Assembly (NCBI GenBank): GCA_012027055.1
Contig: VEPF01000459.1
Span: forward strand, 6,140 to 14,977
Length of the DNA stretch: 8,838 nt
Direction of reading: 5' to 3'
From: Gemmatimonadota bacterium
Lineage (GTDB): Bacteria > Gemmatimonadota > Gemmatimonadetes > Longimicrobiales > RSA9
The position numbers were made by a program, and so were the translations under genes. Below are positions 5,758 to 8,838 of the stretch, one piece after another (the stretch's first letter is position 1; the number at the start of each line of letters is the position of its first letter). The notes under the pieces were generated by a model. It was not told where the DNA came from. It did not search any database and saw only the letters and a list, made by a program, of their open reading frames with translations.

Positions 5758-6381
5758 TCAATGCCGGATGTCGACCACCAGCCGATTGGGCTGCGAGAGC
5801 ATCATGACCCGATAGCCGTTCGGCCTCGCCACCCCCGCCAGCCACTCCTCGTTGCCCTGGAAATCACACGTCAGCCGCAGCTCGAGCAGGTTCGGGAAGG
5901 CGGGCTGCCGGTCCCGGTCCGGCACGGCGGCCGTGCCCACATCATCATGTGCCTGAACGGGTTGCAGCTTGATCGCCAGAACTGCCTGGCCCTTCAGCCG
6001 CACCTCCTCGCCGGACCCGCACAGGCGCTGCGGCGAATCCACATACTCGAGTTGGTAATTCGGCATCGAGCGCTCGCCGAAATCGAAGACCACCCGGTCG
6101 AAACCCGCCAGCTGCGACTCGCGGACGCTCCGCAGGGTGACCAGGCTGCCGGCCGAGATCTGCACCGCGGTCCGGGCCGTGACCCAACCCTCGGCCGCCG
6201 GGGCCATCACCGCCCGGCGCTCGTCCTGGACCATGGTGGAGTCGCGGACAGCCGCGGATTCGGCGGCCACGCGCAGGGCCGCGGTATCGGGCGCCGGGCG
6301 GTTCTCCGCCGTCTTCGGGGGCGGCGCATTCTCGCAGGCGACCATCAGCAGCAGCCCCGCGATGAAGCCGTTTCTGATCAC
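5758..6381 (-). CDS. AMIN-like domain lipoprotein
   Basis: This is a predicted envelope lipoprotein. The hydrophobic stretch ends in MVAC, with the lipidated cysteine at residue 21 counted from an upstream ATG at 6396 (residue 16 from the start chosen here). A Pro- and Ala-rich linker of about 65 residues follows. Residues 88-211 (ATG numbering) resemble the AMIN-like domain family: GFDRVVFDFG at 98-107, a Y-x-V motif, an L-x-G-x-A-x-L strand, LRLTCDFQGN at 173-182 and a terminal RLVVDIRH. AMIN-type domains are known to target envelope proteins to peptidoglycan or pilus machinery; the AMIN-like variant is poorly characterised. C126 and C177 may form a disulfide. I prefer the GTG at 6381 because gggagg lies four bases upstream, giving 207 residues. 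The ATG at 6396 has no nearby Shine-Dalgarno and would give 212. The gene starts about 185 bases after the PfkB gene and may or may not share its transcript. Confidence 0.75.
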   Translation of the reverse strand: MIRNGFIAGLLLMVACENAPPPKTAENRPAPDTAALRVAAESAAVRDSTMVQDERRAVMAPAAEGWVTARTAVQISAGSLVTLRSVRESQLAGFDRVVFDFGERSMPNYQLEYVDSPQRLCGSGEEVRLKGQAVLAIKLQPVQAHDDVGTAAVPDRDRQPAFPNLLELRLTCDFQGNEEWLAGVARPNGYRVMMLSQPNRLVVDIRH

Positions 6382-6527
6382 GTACCCTCCCGTCATCCGG
6401 ATGCTCGTGCTCCTGTCCCCGCCGTTGGCCGGACCTGCCCGTGCCGCGCTCGGGAGGTCAGTACACTCAGCGGCCGGCGTTCTTCACGCAAGTGGATGAG
6501 GCGAACGCAGATCCGCAGCCGGCCGCT

Positions 6528-6541
6528 GGTCCGGCCGGACC
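6528..6541. other. 14-base perfect palindrome between the PfkB and AMIN-like genes
   Basis: The sequence ggtccggccggacc reads identically on both strands and sits inside a GC-rich segment that can also pair ccggcc (6519-6524) with ggccgg (6533-6538). No T run follows on the minus strand, so it is not a standard terminator for the PfkB gene. A dimeric repressor site is possible, but short GC palindromes are common in DNA of this composition. Confidence 0.3.
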
Positions 6542-6566
6542 GCGCGCCCGTGCTGGCGGCCGCCCA

Positions 6567-7595
6567 CTACCGCACCTCGCCCTGGACCTGCACCACGGTG
6601 CGTCGGAGCTGCCGCTCGAACTCCGCGCCGGTGAGCAGGTCCTCACCCTCGCTGCGGAGCGCGGCCGCACCCGCGGCCACTCCCTGCCGCACCACCTCGG
6701 GCGGCGCATCGCCGCGATCCAGCGCCCACAGCACCGCCGCCAGGAAGGCGTCCCCGGCGCCGACCGCGCTGCCCCGGTCCTCGGCGTGCGTGGCCGCGTG
6801 CCAGGCGCCGTCCCGGCTCGCGATCACGGCGCCCTGCGCGCCGAGCGTGATGCAGACGACGTCCACGCTGCCGGTCCGGAGCCGCCCGGCCACGCGCACC
6901 GCGTCAGCGACGCTCGCGATCGCACTGCCGCTCAGCCGTTCGGCCTCGTGCTGATTGGGGACCAGCAGCTCGCACCCGGCCGCGGCTGCCCGGCCGAGCA
7001 GCTCGCCGTCGCAATCGGGCACGAAGCGCGCGCCGCTCGCGCGCGCGATCGTCCCTATGCGCGCATACGTGTCCGCGGGGATGCCAGGCGGAACGCTCCC
7101 GCCGCAGGCCACCCAGCGTGGCTGCAGTTCCGCGATCGCGGCCGCGGCCGCAGCGACCGGCGCGTCGCCCGACCTGCAGGTGCTGACCGGCCCGCGCGGA
7201 TTCAGCAGCAGGCTGCGGCCGGTCGCGTGCTCGCGCGCGGCCACGAAGACGCGTGTGTCCCCTTCGGCTTCGACCCGGATCAGCGGGTGGCCCTCGGCCT
7301 CGAGCAGCGCCTGGACATCGGCGCCGGCCGGTCCGCCCAGCAGTGCGAGCGACACCCCCTCACCGCCGAGCGCGCGGAGCGCGCGCACCACGTTGATGCC
7401 CTGCCCGCCCACGCGGCGCCGGGGGGAGGCGGTGCGGTTGGCGTCCTCCCACACCAGCCGCTCCGCCTCGAAGAGCAGATCGATCGATGGGTTCGGCGTG
7501 ACCGTCAGGACCAGCGGCCCGGCGCGGCTGTGCTTCTGCGGCTGAGCGCAGCCGCCCGGAGGCGGCGCGCCCGGACTTGCGTGCGGCGGCCTCAT
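6567..7595 (-). CDS. PfkB-family sugar-phosphate kinase (1-phosphofructokinase-like)
   Basis: This cytoplasmic kinase of the PfkB (ribokinase-like) family probably transfers phosphate from ATP to a phosphorylated hexose, as 1-phosphofructokinase and tagatose-6-phosphate kinase do. The order of motifs is LTVTPNPSID (30-39), GGQGINVVRAL (63-73), TR (114-115), GGSVPPG (165-171), VPNQHEAERL (212-221), TLGAQGA (250-256) and VGAGDAF (278-284). The catalytic base is D282. At 342 residues it is longer than the usual 310 or so. The excess is a Pro/Ala-rich N-terminal extension of about 26 residues with no good Shine-Dalgarno before its ATG and no alternative ATG, GTG or TTG before the conserved core. 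Two substrate-side motifs differ from the usual forms: GGKG is GGQG, and the TR-x-NVK motif is TRVFVA. The gene begins 13 bases after the stop of the acyltransferase gene, so the two probably form an operon. Family is certain; substrate is not. Confidence 0.88.
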   Translation of the reverse strand: MRPPHASPGAPPPGGCAQPQKHSRAGPLVLTVTPNPSIDLLFEAERLVWEDANRTASPRRRVGGQGINVVRALRALGGEGVSLALLGGPAGADVQALLEAEGHPLIRVEAEGDTRVFVAAREHATGRSLLLNPRGPVSTCRSGDAPVAAAAAAIAELQPRWVACGGSVPPGIPADTYARIGTIARASGARFVPDCDGELLGRAAAAGCELLVPNQHEAERLSGSAIASVADAVRVAGRLRTGSVDVVCITLGAQGAVIASRDGAWHAATHAEDRGSAVGAGDAFLAAVLWALDRGDAPPEVVRQGVAAGAAALRSEGEDLLTGAEFERQLRRTVVQVQGEVR

Positions 7596-7608
7596 GGCGT
7601 GCCGCGCG

Positions 7609-8772
7609 TCACACCTTGAAGAAGATTCGCTTCTTGTAGAACACCCACATCACCGCCAGCCAGAGCAGCACGTAGCTGATGGCGAACAGCAGGGACGCGT
7701 TGATCGGCGAGGCCAGGGGCAGATAGCCGTGATCGAAGATCCAGGTCTTGAGGGCCACGCCGTCGCCCACCTTGATGATGTTCAGCAGCCGGGCACCCAG
7801 GCCGGAGAGGAAGAACGCCGCGATGGCGTTCATGCCGAACACCTGGAACGGCTTGCCCCACCGGTGCCAGCCCTTGATGTCCGCCAGCCAGTAGCAGACT
7901 GCGAGCGAGATGCAGGCGAGGCCGCTGGTGAACACGACGTACGAACTGGTCCAGAGGCTCTTGTTGATCGGGAACAGCGGGTGCCACATCAGGCCGACCA
8001 CCACCGCCACCCAGCCCGCTACGAACAGGCCGTTGGTCAGCTCCAGCGCCGGTCTGCCGGAGCGGAGCCACAGGCCGACGAACACTCCGCTCAGGCACGT
8101 GGCGATGGCGGGCAGCGTGCTCAGCAGCCCTTCCGGGTCCCACGTCTTCGATCCCGAATACAGGTGGGCGGTGCCCAACACCGCGCGATCGACGTAGCCG
8201 CCCAGGTCGGCTCCCTTCTCGTACAGCCCCGGCAGCACGCCCGGCGCGGGCACCAGCGCCTGCAGGGCCCAGTACCCGAGCAGCAGCACGGCGAAGCTGA
8301 TCACCTGCGTGTTCAGCTTCGTGTAGAGGAACAGCACGGCGGTGACTGCGAACGCGAGCGCGATGCGCTGCAGCACGCCGGGAATGCGCATGGTGGCGAT
8401 GTGATACGCGGGGAACCCGGACAGGATCAGGCCGAGCGCGAACAGCTTGACGGCCCGCCAGAGCGACTTCCTCAGCAGCGCGTGCCGGTCCGCGCCAGCG
8501 GCGGTGCGCCCCGCGAACGCATACACGATCGACACGCCGACGATGAACAGGAAGAACGGGAAGATCAGGTCCGTCGGGGTCCACCCGTGCCACTCCGCGT
8601 GCCGGAGCGGCGCGTAAATGTCGTTCCAGGTCCCCGGGTTGTTGACCAGCAGCATCCCGGCGACGGCGATGCCGCGGAAAATGTCGAGCGAGAGCAGCCG
8701 TCCCGAACCGGGCCGCGCGGGAACGCTCGCGGAACCGGCGACGGCGGGAGAATCCAGCGTGGTGGTGCCCAT
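7609..8772 (-). CDS. DUF5009/NagX-type membrane acyltransferase (HGSNAT-like)
   Basis: This multi-pass inner-membrane protein belongs to the family with COG4299, bacterial NagX and human heparan-alpha-glucosaminide N-acetyltransferase. The human enzyme acetylates glucosamine across the lysosomal membrane, and bacterial nagX genes occur in N-acetylglucosamine utilisation loci. After a 25-residue cytoplasmic tail come LLSLDIFRGIAVAGMLLVN (26-44) and the signature RHAEWHGWT (57-65) followed by DLIFPFFLFIVG (68-79). H58 aligns with the catalytic histidine of the human enzyme as I recall that motif. About ten hydrophobic segments lie near 30-45, 68-86, 106-121, 133-150, 157-173, 217-235, 250-264, 277-297, 309-326 and 359-379. 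At 387 residues the length is normal. The ATG at 8772 follows gaggg by five bases, with a TATAGT box some 40 bases upstream. The substrate is not known; the downstream sugar kinase supports a carbohydrate role. Confidence 0.88.
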   Translation of the reverse strand: MGTTTLDSPAVAGSASVPARPGSGRLLSLDIFRGIAVAGMLLVNNPGTWNDIYAPLRHAEWHGWTPTDLIFPFFLFIVGVSIVYAFAGRTAAGADRHALLRKSLWRAVKLFALGLILSGFPAYHIATMRIPGVLQRIALAFAVTAVLFLYTKLNTQVISFAVLLLGYWALQALVPAPGVLPGLYEKGADLGGYVDRAVLGTAHLYSGSKTWDPEGLLSTLPAIATCLSGVFVGLWLRSGRPALELTNGLFVAGWVAVVVGLMWHPLFPINKSLWTSSYVVFTSGLACISLAVCYWLADIKGWHRWGKPFQVFGMNAIAAFFLSGLGARLLNIIKVGDGVALKTWIFDHGYLPLASPINASLLFAISYVLLWLAVMWVFYKKRIFFKV

Positions 8773-8812
8773 TCGTACCCTCGACTCGGTCCAGGGGAAA
8801 CGGCAACGGGTT

Positions 8813-8818
8813 ACTATA
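8813..8818 (-). promoter_or_regulatory. Candidate -10 element for the acyltransferase-kinase operon
   Basis: On the minus strand this reads TATAGT, five of six matches to the -10 consensus, in an otherwise very GC-rich stretch. It is about 40 bases before the ATG at 8772, which implies a leader of roughly 35 nt. The matching -35 box would fall at or beyond the right edge of the window and cannot be checked. Confidence 0.5.
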
Positions 8819-8838
8819 ACCGCCGGGCCCGCCGCCGG

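Noticed and set aside
5761..7619. Long plus-strand frames opposite the AMIN-like and PfkB genes
   Set aside because: They are antisense to clearly recognisable minus-strand proteins and encode arginine-rich low-complexity sequence typical of shadow frames.
7592..8806. A 404-codon minus-strand frame overlapping the acyltransferase gene
   Set aside because: The product is Arg/Pro/Ala-rich with no membrane segments. The overlapping frame 7609-8772 matches a known membrane family motif for motif.

Overview
The window is ordinary-looking chromosome from a GC-rich, free-living Gram-negative-type bacterium. Three predicted lipoproteins with lipobox cysteines, a large Big2/Ig-repeat lipoprotein, an AMIN-like lipoprotein and the codon usage resemble Gemmatimonadota. 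That assignment is an impression from protein style, because no rRNA or marker gene is present. I see no CRISPR array, tRNA, rRNA, transposase, integrase or phage gene.

Left part (1-2111, plus strand). Four genes run rightwards. The first is a cold-shock protein with a glycine-rich RGG-like tail (252-566). A strong terminator-type hairpin with a T7 run lies about 100 bases upstream of it. Next is a YggX-type Fe(2+)-trafficking protein that carries two CxxC pairs (696-986). Then come a GreA transcription elongation factor (1156-1629) and a small unknown lipoprotein (1719-2111). The first three are housekeeping or stress functions: RNA chaperoning, oxidative protection and RNA polymerase rescue. 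Each is separated from the next by more than 100 bases and most gaps contain hairpins, so they need not be one operon.

Middle (2112-5757). The plus-strand lipoprotein gene converges on a 1021-residue minus-strand lipoprotein. Two near-identical GC-rich hairpin terminators with the same loop lie between them. The large protein has three Big2 repeats followed by several more Ig-like modules, a DxDxDG acidic loop and ten cysteines spaced as five local pairs. It is probably a surface or periplasmic adhesive or structural protein. Its upstream region is a 430-base non-coding gap.

Right part (5758-8838, minus strand). In transcription order from the right edge there is a multi-pass membrane acyltransferase of the DUF5009/NagX-HGSNAT type (8772-7609), preceded by a TATAGT -10 element. 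Thirteen bases later comes a PfkB-family sugar-phosphate kinase (7595-6567), and these two look like an operon for sugar or amino-sugar use. After about 185 bases there is an AMIN-like domain lipoprotein (6381-5758).

I found no convincing undescribed multi-gene system. The points most worth a second look are the terminator in the cold-shock leader, the CxxC variant of YggX, the altered substrate motifs of the PfkB kinase paired with an acyltransferase, and the cysteine and calcium-loop architecture of the large lipoprotein.
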